From the NCBI GenBank assembly GCA_934675625.1, contig CAKURH010000003.1, positions 7,385-71,384 of the forward strand: a DNA stretch of 64,000 bases, read 5' to 3'. The translations under genes were made by a program, and so were the position numbers. The notes below the pieces were generated by a model, which ran no database searches, had not been told where the DNA came from, and was given only the letters and a program-made list of their open reading frames with translations. The DNA is from an uncultured Kiritimatiellota bacterium. Lineage in GTDB: Bacteria > Verrucomicrobiota > Kiritimatiellia > RFP12 > UBA1067. Every line of letters begins with the position of its first letter. The first letter of the stretch is position 1. Shown here one piece after another: positions 42,947 through 51,609 of this stretch.

Positions 42947-44977
42947 TTAAAACCAGATCGAGAAGAGGTCGCCGCCCTCGCTGCACGGCACGTCCGTCCC
43001 GCTCGCGAAGTCGCAGACCTTCGCCCGAATCGTCCGCGCACCCGGCTTCGTCAGCTCCAGATTCCAACGGCCCCACACGAGGCCGTCCGACGGGCGCGGC
43101 GTCAGCGTCGCGCGGTAGCCCTTGCCGTTCACGGTGAACGCTTCGCCAATCTCCTCGCGCGTGGCGCCGGCGAGCCGCGACTTCGCCAGAACCAGCGGCC
43201 CCCACATCACCACGGCGGCCGGTGTCGTCCGATAGCCGTCCGTAAGATCGCGGTTCACGAGGGGGCTTCCGTGGTCGGGATAGCGGCGGAAGGCCCAGTT
43301 CTTCCGGTCTTGCCCGTTCAGCTCCGGCACCGTCGCCAGCCGGTCGACGACGCGCGCGTTCATGTCGAACGAAAGCGCGTAGACCTGCGCCGCGCGGACG
43401 TCCTCCGCGCCGATTGCCGCCACCTGCTCCACATTCATCTGCGGACACCACGCCGGCTTTCGGAACGCGACCTTCGCGGACGGATCCGACACCCGAACCG
43501 TCACGACGCCCTCGACCGGGTAGTTGCCCGCAATCGTGAACGTGACGTCCTCGAACGTGACCGTCGCGTCCTGATAGAGGTTCACGTGGAAGACGCCCGT
43601 CCGGTCACGCGTGACCGTCACTTCCGCAATGTCCATGAACGTGCGCGGCAGGTTGTTCACGCAGCACTGGTTGTAGGCGTAGCCGCACTGGCGCTGCTCC
43701 GTGTGACGACCGTGGCCGCGCAGGAAGAACGGGCCGAAGGCGCCGTCGCGCCAGATGCCGGCGAGGAAGCCGTTCAGGTAGGCCGCCTCGACCGAATCAA
43801 GGTGCTTCTCGTCGCCCGTCACAAGAAAGAGGTCGACGTTCAGGCGAATCCAGTGGATGACGTCGCAGACCTCGTTCAGGGCGTTGCAATACTGCGGCGC
43901 ACCGATGAGCTTGTCGCCGTAGCCCACGGCGCCGAGCGGATTGGCGTCCGTCTGCGCGAGGTTGTCGCGCACGCGGCGCGCCGTCTCAAGGCAGCGCGTC
44001 TCGCCCGTCACACGATAGTATTCGAGAAGCCCGTCCACGCAGCTCAGGAACTCGTAGGTCTTCGCCCAGCGCTCGGGCTTCGGATACCACGTGTGGAGCG
44101 GCTGATCCTTGGACGCATTGCGGAAGAAGTTCGGGATCCGCCCGTCGTCGCGATCCCAGTCGGACAGAATCTCGGCGGCGTAGTCGAGGTATTTCCGGTT
44201 CCCGGTCTCCTCGTAGAGCAGGACGAGCGGCTTCAGAATTGACATCGAGGGAAGACCGCCCAGCGCCCCGGTGTCGCACAGGCGCAGCCCCAGACGGCGG
44301 AGCATGTCGATGAGCTGGTTCGCCTGACGCTCGACCGAGGCGAGAATCGCCCGGTCGCCCGTCGCCTTGTAGGCCCTGAGCAGGCCCCACAGGCAGTATT
44401 TGCGATTCCAGACGTTCCAAACGGTCTGCCAGCCGTAGACCTTTCGCGTCGCTTCGGGGTCCCTGATCGAGACGAGTTCCTTGTCCTTGTAAGAGCCGAG
44501 GTAGCCGTCGGGATCCTCCAGCGCGATCAGCCGATGACATTCCGCCGCAACAAACGCCTTGACGGACGGATCGTCCAGGTAGTCCGCGACGCGCGCGGCG
44601 CCCAGCATGAGCTTGCCCCAAAACTCGCCGCGCCAGACGCCGCCGTGCCCCAGCACGTCGTCGTCGCGTTCCTCGAACGCGCGCCGGGCCTCGCCGAAGA
44701 CGTTCTTCTGCGCAAACGCTGAGGTGACGCGCGCGTGGATGAGGGCGTCGAGCTTCTGACCCGGATAGCCCAAAAGTCTGACGTCCCGAAGCGGTGGCGT
44801 GCGCATCGCGTCCGGCACCTCGCACAAGAGACGACCGTCGGCCGGCCCCGCAAGCCCGGCCTGAGCCAACCCGATCAGGGACAGGACGGCGAAGACCTTG
44901 CCCAACCCGACCACTCGAACCCGACCACGGGGGTCAGACACTTTTTCAGACGTATGTTTTTTCGTATGTTTTTTCAT
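42947..44977 (-). CDS. GH127-type beta-L-arabinofuranosidase-like enzyme
   Basis: 676 aa, last gene of the 20-kb operon. Start 44977 is fixed by an ATGA overlap with manA. A signal-like segment (KVFAVLSLIGLAQAGLAG) comes after an unusual 27-residue basic leader built from short DNA repeats. An alpha/alpha barrel follows (LLRAYKATGDRAILASVERQ, GLPSMSILKPLVLLYEETGN). The zinc-thiolate site of GH127 is conserved: NEVCD (Glu369, Cys371) and NQCCVNNLPR (Cys438 nucleophile, Cys439). A C-terminal beta domain completes it. GH127 enzymes hydrolyse beta-L-arabinofuranosides, but related families act on other sugars, so the substrate is open. Confidence 0.85.
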   Translation of the reverse strand: MKKHTKKHTSEKVSDPRGRVRVVGLGKVFAVLSLIGLAQAGLAGPADGRLLCEVPDAMRTPPLRDVRLLGYPGQKLDALIHARVTSAFAQKNVFGEARRAFEERDDDVLGHGGVWRGEFWGKLMLGAARVADYLDDPSVKAFVAAECHRLIALEDPDGYLGSYKDKELVSIRDPEATRKVYGWQTVWNVWNRKYCLWGLLRAYKATGDRAILASVERQANQLIDMLRRLGLRLCDTGALGGLPSMSILKPLVLLYEETGNRKYLDYAAEILSDWDRDDGRIPNFFRNASKDQPLHTWYPKPERWAKTYEFLSCVDGLLEYYRVTGETRCLETARRVRDNLAQTDANPLGAVGYGDKLIGAPQYCNALNEVCDVIHWIRLNVDLFLVTGDEKHLDSVEAAYLNGFLAGIWRDGAFGPFFLRGHGRHTEQRQCGYAYNQCCVNNLPRTFMDIAEVTVTRDRTGVFHVNLYQDATVTFEDVTFTIAGNYPVEGVVTVRVSDPSAKVAFRKPAWCPQMNVEQVAAIGAEDVRAAQVYALSFDMNARVVDRLATVPELNGQDRKNWAFRRYPDHGSPLVNRDLTDGYRTTPAAVVMWGPLVLAKSRLAGATREEIGEAFTVNGKGYRATLTPRPSDGLVWGRWNLELTKPGARTIRAKVCDFASGTDVPCSEGGDLFSIWF
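44904..44974. repeat. Short tandem repeats and REP-like GGGGTCAGACAC at the 5' end of the GH127 gene
   Basis: Two exact 12-bp units (CGTATGTTTTTT, 44951-44974), a GGGGTCAGACAC element (44930-44941) and two 11-bp AACCCGACCAC units 14 bp apart (44904-44928) lie together. They encode the extra basic leader KKHTKKHTSEKVSDPRGRVR. Confidence 0.6.
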
Positions 44978-46059
44978 CGTTTTAATGGTGGACGGGCGAG
45001 GAAGAGCGCGAGCGGCGCTTCGGCCCTGATTCGGAATGCCCCGCAGGCGGCGGGGACGAAAAACTGGTCTCCGGGGCCGATCGGCGCCACACCGGCGGCC
45101 GTCTCCAGCGCGCCGCGCCCCGACAGCACGAAGAGCCCGCAGAACGTCCCGTCCGCCGCCGGGAACGGCATCGCACCCGTGACGTCCAGCCGCTCCAGCG
45201 CGAAGCACGGCGTCGTGCGCGGCCCGACGAGCTCCGTCCGGCAAAATCCGTCGCCCGCTTCCATGACGCGCGGCGCCACCCGCTGTCGCGCGCGCGTCTC
45301 GGCCTCGTTCCGTCCGTCGTAGTGGAAGCACGTGAACATGCTGTCGAACCCGACGCCATAGTGGCACGCCGCATCGGAAATGCGGAATCCCTGCGGCGTC
45401 ACCTTCTCCGTGCGGAACGTGTAGTCGGTCGGCTCCTGAATCTCGACGAGAAGGCAACCCGCGCCGATGGCGTGCGGCGTGCCGCCCTCGATGAGGAACG
45501 TGTCGCCCGGCGCGACCTCGATGCGGTTGAGCATCGCAAGCATGGCCGGGATGTCCTGCCGGTCGAAGACGTTGCGCCACGCCGCCGGCGTCACGCCCGG
45601 CCTGAAGCCCAGGTAGACGCACGGTCGCGCGCCGCCGATTTCCCGTCCGCCGACGATGTGCCAACATTCGGTCTTGCCGAACGGCGAGCCGAAGAGCCGT
45701 TGCGCCGCCGCGCGGTCGGGGTGGACCTGCACGCCGAGGCGCTCGGCCGCGTCGATGAGCTTGACGAGCACGGCGGGGGTCTGTCCCCACGTCGCGACGT
45801 GCGCCGCGCCGAGCAGTTCGACCGGATGCGCAGCCAGCGCGGCCTTCAGCGTGAGGTCTGTCCCCGCGACGCGGCAAAGTCCCTCGACGATCTCCTCGCG
45901 CCCCGGGTTGACGGCGCGGACGGCGGAGCAGATCCACTCCTCCGGGAAGTGCGTGTCGGCGGCTGGCGTGACGCCGTGCAGCTCGTCGAGGAACCTGCCG
46001 CCGAGATACGTCCGCCACGCACGCGCGGACGTGAGCCGGATGGGCGCGTCAAACCTCAT
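44974..46059 (-). CDS. manA: Mannose-6-phosphate isomerase, class I
   Basis: 361 aa. Zinc enzyme interconverting mannose-6-phosphate and fructose-6-phosphate. Metal and active-site motifs: GVQVHPDRAAAQRLFG near 120, KTECWHIV near 140, IEGGTPHAIGAGCLLVEIQEPTDYTFR near 205-230. Two cupin domains are present. The start overlaps the glycyl radical enzyme stop and the stop overlaps GH127, both by ATGA. This places it firmly in the operon and suggests that mannose, or a sugar entering as a mannose-type phosphate, is a product of the pathway. Confidence 0.9.
   Translation of the reverse strand: MRFDAPIRLTSARAWRTYLGGRFLDELHGVTPAADTHFPEEWICSAVRAVNPGREEIVEGLCRVAGTDLTLKAALAAHPVELLGAAHVATWGQTPAVLVKLIDAAERLGVQVHPDRAAAQRLFGSPFGKTECWHIVGGREIGGARPCVYLGFRPGVTPAAWRNVFDRQDIPAMLAMLNRIEVAPGDTFLIEGGTPHAIGAGCLLVEIQEPTDYTFRTEKVTPQGFRISDAACHYGVGFDSMFTCFHYDGRNEAETRARQRVAPRVMEAGDGFCRTELVGPRTTPCFALERLDVTGAMPFPAADGTFCGLFVLSGRGALETAAGVAPIGPGDQFFVPAACGAFRIRAEAPLALFLARPPLKR
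45776..45788. repeat. GGGGTCTGTCCCC micro-palindrome inside manA
   Basis: Exact copy of the dispersed 13-bp motif. A one-mismatch copy (GAGGTCTGTCCCC) lies 77 bp away at 45853-45865, also inside manA. Confidence 0.45.
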
Positions 46060-48278
46060 GCCGCCGTCGCCTCCGGGTTGACGCTCCGCACGCGGTCGAC
46101 CACCAGCTTGCGGAACTTCGGCGAGAGCATCGCGAAGAACGCCGTGAACCCCGTCACGCGCACGACGAGGTCCGGATATTTCGCGGGATCCCTGTCCGCG
46201 TCGAGGATCTTCTGCGCGTCGACGATGTTGACGTTGAGGAGCGTGTTGCCGGTCGCGAGGATGGCGCGAACCATCGCGCACATCTTGTCGAGGCCCTCCG
46301 CGTCGTTCGCGACCATCGGGTCGACCTCCAGCTGCACCGGCGCCGTGTTGCCGTAGCCGGGCTGGATCGCCGCGATGGAATTGCACATCGCCGAGACCGC
46401 GCCGTCGTGCCGAAAGCCGCCGTTCGGGTTCGCGCCGTGGTTGATCGGCTCGCCCGCCTTGCGTCCGTTCGGCGTCGCCTTCAGCCGCGCGCCGAGCAGG
46501 ATCGTGTTCGACCACGAGAAGAAGCCCGGAATGAAGTTGACGTGACGATAATCGTCCGCATGCTGCCGCACGAGGTCGCGCACAAGCGCCGTCCACAGCT
46601 TCGAGACGCGGACGGCCCAGGCGTCGCCGCGCGTCTCGCCCCCGCCGTAGCGTTCGGAGTGGCTGAGAAGCTGCCGGACGCGCTCGCCCTCGACGCCCGC
46701 GAAGTCCGCGTCGAGCCACCGCTTCAGTTCCGCATACGAGAGGCGCTTCTCGCGGTCGCAGCGCTGTTCGAGCGCGGCGAAGCTGTCCGCGACGACCGCG
46801 AGCCCCGCGCCGTCCACGCAGATGTTGTAGTAGCTCGCGCCGCCGTCCGTGATGTTGACGCCCTTCTCGACGAGGCCGTGCTGCATCAGGTTGAGGATCA
46901 GCTCGGGCTGGCTTTCCGTCTGGTAGTTGAGATGGTGGATGATGCCCCGCCCGGTCGCGTCGACGGCGACCTTGAGGTGACGTCCGTAGATCTCCCAGAG
47001 CGCCTCCGCCGACTTCGCGCCGTCGGATGCCATCAACTCGTCCCACGCGACCTCGAACACTTTCGCGAGGTTGACCTTCACGGTGTCGTTCATCGTGTAC
47101 TCGCGTCCGGGGATGCACATCCAGTGACATCCGGCGGCGACGCGGCGACGCGCGAGCTCCTTCGGGTAGCCGCAGCGCATGAAGCCCTCCATGAGCGCTT
47201 TGTCCGAGGAGTAGCGCGGCCAGCCCTGCCGGTTGCGGAAGAGACATTCGACCGACTTGCGGAAGAAGACGGGGTCGAGCCGGTCATGCACGCGGATCGT
47301 CAGGTTCGTCGCGAGATTGAGCCTGTCCGCCGCATCCAGCGCGAGGTAGCTGAGGTGGCACGTGCGGTCGTTGTCGTTCTCGTCCGGCCCGGCGAGCTGC
47401 CAGTAGCGGCTGTCCTGCAGGAAGAGGCACGCGAGGTAGAAGACGGCCTCGTCGTCCGTCAGGCGTCCGGCGGCGACGTCGCGTTCGTAGTAGGGATTGA
47501 ACAGATCCTCCAGCTGTCCGCCCGCACTGCCCCGGTTGTAGGTGCGCGAGAGCATCGAGAACCAGCAGCTCCACTGAATCGCCTCGCGGAACGTCTGCGG
47601 CGGCTCGGTCGCGAGCCGCAGGTCAATCTCGCCCATCGTGCGCAGGTTCGCGGCGAGCTGCGCGTTGCGCTCCGTCCGCGCCAGCGCAAGGATCTCCTCG
47701 CCCGCGCGGCGGATGAACGCGCTGACATGCTCGACGACGGTAATCTCCGCGTCGTAGAATGCGTGGTGCGTCGCGTCGTGCCGCGCGCGACAGTCCTTCA
47801 GCTCCTTCAGCACGCCGCCCCAGCCCTTCGCGAGCCCGATCTGCAGGTCGGGCGTGAAGTGGTGGCAGTTGTCGATGCCGGAGATGACCTGGTAGCGGTC
47901 GAAGACCGCCTGAAGGTCGGGGTAGGCGTAGGCGGGGTTCCACTTGCACATCGGCGGGCGCAGCCGCTCCAGGAAGAGGAAGCCCTTCGCCGCGAAAGCG
48001 TCGAGCGCGTCCACGTAGATCGGGTGCTGGTCGAGGAGCGCGCAGTAGTTCTCGCACCACGCCTCGTAGCCGTAGATGGAGCCGTTCGGGTGGTTCGGCT
48101 TCAGCTTGTAGCGGAAGACGTCCTGCTCGATGAGGCCGTAGTCGTCCTCGTCGGCGCCGCCGGCCTTCGCCTTCTCGGCGGTCTGCGCGACCTTGCGCGC
48201 CCGCAGGAGCGCAATGCGCTCGTCGTAGGTGAACGTGCGGTCGGCCGGAAACTCGTTGACGAACTGGATCTTGCTCAT
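46056..48278 (-). CDS. Glycyl radical enzyme of the pyruvate formate-lyase superfamily, unassigned subfamily
   Basis: 740 aa from ATG 48278 (GTG 48287 is possible). The superfamily barrel is supported by RGSAGGQLEDLFNPYYERD, ATPNGRKAGEPINHGANPNGG and the C-terminal glycyl loop RVTGFTAFF (Gly about 710). The cysteine loop is odd: AAGCHWMCIPGREYTMND, with Cys384 and Cys388. The usual eliminase/decarboxylase form is GC(V/I)E(P), whose Glu is the general base; here His-Trp follow the Cys. It also differs from the adjacent CC of pyruvate formate-lyase. The chemistry therefore cannot be assigned. It is coupled to its activase upstream (6-nt gap) and to manA downstream (ATGA). Confidence 0.85.
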   Translation of the reverse strand: MSKIQFVNEFPADRTFTYDERIALLRARKVAQTAEKAKAGGADEDDYGLIEQDVFRYKLKPNHPNGSIYGYEAWCENYCALLDQHPIYVDALDAFAAKGFLFLERLRPPMCKWNPAYAYPDLQAVFDRYQVISGIDNCHHFTPDLQIGLAKGWGGVLKELKDCRARHDATHHAFYDAEITVVEHVSAFIRRAGEEILALARTERNAQLAANLRTMGEIDLRLATEPPQTFREAIQWSCWFSMLSRTYNRGSAGGQLEDLFNPYYERDVAAGRLTDDEAVFYLACLFLQDSRYWQLAGPDENDNDRTCHLSYLALDAADRLNLATNLTIRVHDRLDPVFFRKSVECLFRNRQGWPRYSSDKALMEGFMRCGYPKELARRRVAAGCHWMCIPGREYTMNDTVKVNLAKVFEVAWDELMASDGAKSAEALWEIYGRHLKVAVDATGRGIIHHLNYQTESQPELILNLMQHGLVEKGVNITDGGASYYNICVDGAGLAVVADSFAALEQRCDREKRLSYAELKRWLDADFAGVEGERVRQLLSHSERYGGGETRGDAWAVRVSKLWTALVRDLVRQHADDYRHVNFIPGFFSWSNTILLGARLKATPNGRKAGEPINHGANPNGGFRHDGAVSAMCNSIAAIQPGYGNTAPVQLEVDPMVANDAEGLDKMCAMVRAILATGNTLLNVNIVDAQKILDADRDPAKYPDLVVRVTGFTAFFAMLSPKFRKLVVDRVRSVNPEATAA

Positions 48279-48283
48279 GGCCG

Positions 48284-49099
48284 TCACCCCACCTTGACCG
48301 TCAGGCCCTTGACGTCCGCGAGTGCCGCGCGGATCTCGGCGAGCCTCGCCTCCGGGAACGGCTTCGCGTCCGCAAAGGCGTCCGCGACGCCCAGCGCCGC
48401 GCGCTTCGCGCCGCCGAGCGGATTGAAGTTCAGAACCTCATAGCGGACGATGTTTTCCATCTTCGAGATGTACTCGGCGATCGCGTGCAGGTTCTCGATG
48501 TCGTCCGTCACGCCCGGCACGAGAGGCGTGCGCACGACCATCGGGATGCCGAGGCGGGACGTGCGCCCGATCGAGTTGAAGACCGTCGGGTTGTCGAGCC
48601 CCGTCTGCTCCTGATGCGGAATCGTCAGGTTCAGCTTCAGGTCGCACATGATGAAGTCCATCTTGCGGAGCATCGGCTCGATGACCTGCCAGGGCCGCGA
48701 CATGTTCGTCTCGATCGCGACGGAGATTCCCTCGGCGTGGCAGGCGTCCGCGAGCGCGCACACGAATTCGGGGTGCAGCGATGGCTCCCCGCCCGAGACC
48801 GTCACGCCGCCGCCCGACTCGGCGTAGTAGGCCCTGTCCTGCACGACCTCGCGCATCACCTCGGCGACGTCCATCTCGCGCGACGAGCGGACGCGCGCGC
48901 CGGCCGTGCAGCCCTCGGCACAGTGTCCGCAGCCGAGGCACTTTTCCCGGTAGAAGAGCTCGACCGGCTTCAGCGGAATCGTCTCCGGGTTGTGGCACCA
49001 GGGGCAGTGCATGTTGCAGCCCTGCAGGAAGACGGTCGTGCGGATGCCCGGCCCGTCCTGAAGCGAGAACCGCTGGATGTCCGTGACGTAGGCCTTCAT
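48284..49099 (-). CDS. Glycyl radical enzyme activating enzyme (radical SAM)
   Basis: 271 aa. The radical SAM motif GCNMHCPWCH (Cys28, 32, 35) and SAM-binding VSGGEPSLHPEF are intact. The N terminus YVTDIQRFSLQDGPGIRTTVFLQ is typical of glycyl radical activases. The ferredoxin-like insert has only one clear CxxCxxCxxxC (Cys54, 57, 60, 64), whereas many non-PFL activases have two such sets. It installs the glycyl radical on the enzyme encoded next. ATGA overlap with the bicupin gene upstream. Confidence 0.92.
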   Translation of the reverse strand: MKAYVTDIQRFSLQDGPGIRTTVFLQGCNMHCPWCHNPETIPLKPVELFYREKCLGCGHCAEGCTAGARVRSSREMDVAEVMREVVQDRAYYAESGGGVTVSGGEPSLHPEFVCALADACHAEGISVAIETNMSRPWQVIEPMLRKMDFIMCDLKLNLTIPHQEQTGLDNPTVFNSIGRTSRLGIPMVVRTPLVPGVTDDIENLHAIAEYISKMENIVRYEVLNFNPLGGAKRAALGVADAFADAKPFPEARLAEIRAALADVKGLTVKVG

Positions 49100-49878
49100 C
49101 GGCGCACCCCCTTCGCGTCGAAGGCGGCGTGCTGGCCCGTCGGGATGTGGGAGGCGTCCAGCCGCCGAAGCGCAAGCTCGTTGTCCGGGTAGAAGTCGAT
49201 CCAGAGGTAGTGGCAGTGCTGGCCCGCGCGGATGTCGACGCCGTGGATCGACCCCAGCGGGATGTAGAGGAGCTCGTTGCCCTTCATCGGCGCCGCCTCG
49301 TAGTCGATCAGGACGTCCATCTCGTTCTCCTCGAAGCTGAAGAAGAACTGGTCGAGCATCGGATGGTCGTGGCTCTTCACGGCGTCGATGCCGTAGGTCT
49401 CGACCGAGCCGAGCGCGAAGCGCGGAATGCGCCGCTGGTCGACGCAGCTGCGGGAGATCGTCTTCGCGCTCTTGTTGCGGTCGCGATACTGCTTCGAGTT
49501 GCGATAGACCTGAATGAGCGGAAACTGCGTCTTGTAGTCGGCCGCGAGCCGGTCGTCCTCCCCTGCGCGCCGAAACCAGCGGATCTCCAGGATCTGCACG
49601 TCGGAAAGCGCCTCGATGCGCACGGCCCGCTCCGGCGCGGGAACGAAGACGACGCGTTCGTGAAAGACGTATTCGTTGCCGTCCGTCGCGAAGCGCACGT
49701 CGCCCTTCAGGACGGTCAGCACATGGTGTCCGTCCATCGGGGCGAGTTCGAGCGCCGCGCCCGCGCGAATCGTGTGATGCCAGGGCGTCGCGCCCGGGAT
49801 GCAACCGTCCAAGGCCTTCCGCGACTGGCTCTCCGTCGCCGAGAAGTCGAGGGCAACCTTCTGGATGTCGTATTTCAT
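49096..49878 (-). CDS. Bicupin protein of unknown specificity
   Basis: 260 aa from ATG 49878 (ATGA overlap with the symporter stop). Two beta-barrel halves are visible. The first runs from about 20-110 (ELAPMDGHHVLTVLKGDVRF). The second runs from about 150-250, with possible metal ligands in KSHDHPMLDQFFFSFEENEMDVLI and LGSIHGVDIRAGQHCHYLW. The closest general types are sugar isomerases of the KduI/IolB kind or AraC-type sensing cupins without the helix-turn-helix. No DNA-binding domain is present. Placed between the symporter and the glycyl radical pair, it probably isomerises or senses the imported sugar. That role is inference. Confidence 0.65.
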   Translation of the reverse strand: MKYDIQKVALDFSATESQSRKALDGCIPGATPWHHTIRAGAALELAPMDGHHVLTVLKGDVRFATDGNEYVFHERVVFVPAPERAVRIEALSDVQILEIRWFRRAGEDDRLAADYKTQFPLIQVYRNSKQYRDRNKSAKTISRSCVDQRRIPRFALGSVETYGIDAVKSHDHPMLDQFFFSFEENEMDVLIDYEAAPMKGNELLYIPLGSIHGVDIRAGQHCHYLWIDFYPDNELALRRLDASHIPTGQHAAFDAKGVRR

Positions 49879-51605
49879 TTTCTCTTTTCGTTGTTCAGTT
49901 TCTTCAGGATGGGCCGCAGGGCGAGGCCCGACAGGGCCGCCACGGCCGTCAGCGCGCTCGCCGGGGCCGTCCGACCGTAAATCCACAGGCCGACGGCGAA
50001 CATGAGCGCATAGACGCAGACGCACGCCACCGTCATCGCGAACAGGCCCCAGGCGATGTCATGCCGGTCGCCGCCGACCTTCGCGCGGAACGCCGCCCGC
50101 TTCGCCGCCTCGGTCGGCGGCGTCAGGAGCGTGACGGCGACCCACGCCGCCGTCGTGACCGCCATGACGACGAGGAGCCGCTGCCACGCGGCGAGCGCCG
50201 GCCCGCCGAGGTGCGGATAGACGAGCTGCACGAAGACGGCCACGGCGAACGAGACGGCCATCGCCGTAATCTCGCTCCACGCGTTGATGCGCATCCAGAA
50301 CCAGCGCAGGAGGTAGATGAGGCCCGTGCCCGCGCCGATCTGGAGAATGAGGTTGAAGACCGCGCCCGCCGAAACGAGGTAGGGCGCGAGGACGCTGGAG
50401 AGGATCATGAGGACGACCGCCGAGACGCGCCCGACGTGGATGAGCTCGCGCTCGGACGCCGCCGGGCGGACGAACCGCTTCCAGAAGTCGTTCGCGAGGT
50501 AGTTCGAGCCCATCGACAGGTGCGCCGCGACCGTCGAGAACAGCGCGCCCATCATCGCCGCCGCGACGACGCCCAGCCAGCCGTTCGGCACGAACGTCAG
50601 CATGGCCGGATAGGCGAGGTCGCCCTTCACGAGCGACGGGTCGACGTGCGGGAACGCCCGCTGGAGCGAGGCGAGGTCGGGGAAGACGATGAGCGAGGCG
50701 AACGCCGTCAGGTACCACGGCCAGGGGCGGATCGCGTAGTTCACGACCTGGTAGAGCATCGAGCCCGCGATGCAGTGGCCCTCGCTCTTCGCCGAGAGCA
50801 TGCGCTGGACGATGTATCCGCCGCCGCCCGGCTCGCTGCCCGGATACCAGACGTTCCACCACTGGATCGCGACCGGGATCACGAACACGGCGACGAACGT
50901 GTCCGTGTCGTCGAGGGACGGGAAGAACGAGAGGTGCGCCTGCACGGACGGGTTCGCCATCATCTGCGCGAAGCCGCCGACCTCCGGCAGGGCCAGCGCA
51001 TAGTGCAGCCCGACGAACGCGCCGACCAGGATGACAAGGAAGAGAACGAAGTCCGTGTAGATCGCGCCGCGAAACCCGCCGAGCGCCGAATAGGCGATCG
51101 AGGCGACCGACGTGACGACCAGCACCGTCGTCTGGCTGACGCCGAAGAGCGTCTGCCCGATCTTGATCGCCGCGAGCATGCAGAGCGCCGTCGTGATCAC
51201 GTTGAAGACGAGGCCGAGGTAGACGGCCCGGAACGCGCGCAGGAACGCCGCCGGCCTGCCGGAGTAGCGCAGCTCGTAGAATTCGACGTCGCTCTGCGCG
51301 CCCGACCGCACCCAGAGCTTCGCGTAGACGAAGACCGTCAGCATGCCCGTGAGGAGGAACGCCCACCACTTCCAGTTCTCGCCGAGCGACGAGTTGCGGA
51401 TGAACTCGGTGAACATGTTCGCCGAGTTCGAGGAGGTCGACGCCGCGCACATCGAGACGCCGATGAGCCACCAGGGCATCGACCGCCCCGAGAGGAAGAA
51501 GTCCTTCGCGTCGCGGCCCGCCTTGCGCGAACACGCGAAGGCGATACCGAAGAGGACGGCGAAGAAGCCGAGGATGACGAGACCGTCGACGAGATTCAGG
51601 CGCAT
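49875..51605 (-). CDS. Sodium:solute symporter (SSS family)
   Basis: 576 aa with about 13 predicted membrane helices. It opens with LVDGLVILGFFAVLFGIAFACSRKAG, and FFLSGRSMPWWLIGVSMCAASTSSNS covers the family's sodium-site region. Later the SSS-type segment ALFSTVAAHLSMGSNYLANDFWKRF is present. SSS members carry sugars, amino acids and organic acids. Sitting between exported glycosidases and cytoplasmic sugar enzymes, it most likely imports the released mono- or disaccharide. It starts 4 nt after the last TIM-barrel paralogue and overlaps the bicupin gene. Confidence 0.92.
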   Translation of the reverse strand: MRLNLVDGLVILGFFAVLFGIAFACSRKAGRDAKDFFLSGRSMPWWLIGVSMCAASTSSNSANMFTEFIRNSSLGENWKWWAFLLTGMLTVFVYAKLWVRSGAQSDVEFYELRYSGRPAAFLRAFRAVYLGLVFNVITTALCMLAAIKIGQTLFGVSQTTVLVVTSVASIAYSALGGFRGAIYTDFVLFLVILVGAFVGLHYALALPEVGGFAQMMANPSVQAHLSFFPSLDDTDTFVAVFVIPVAIQWWNVWYPGSEPGGGGYIVQRMLSAKSEGHCIAGSMLYQVVNYAIRPWPWYLTAFASLIVFPDLASLQRAFPHVDPSLVKGDLAYPAMLTFVPNGWLGVVAAAMMGALFSTVAAHLSMGSNYLANDFWKRFVRPAASERELIHVGRVSAVVLMILSSVLAPYLVSAGAVFNLILQIGAGTGLIYLLRWFWMRINAWSEITAMAVSFAVAVFVQLVYPHLGGPALAAWQRLLVVMAVTTAAWVAVTLLTPPTEAAKRAAFRAKVGGDRHDIAWGLFAMTVACVCVYALMFAVGLWIYGRTAPASALTAVAALSGLALRPILKKLNNEKRK

Positions 51606-51609
51606 GCGG

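Noticed and set aside
49096..49878. AraC-family regulator (cupin plus helix-turn-helix) for the 20-kb operon
   Set aside because: Only two cupin-like halves are present; no AraC helix-turn-helix follows before the stop. The real AraC regulator is at 62978.
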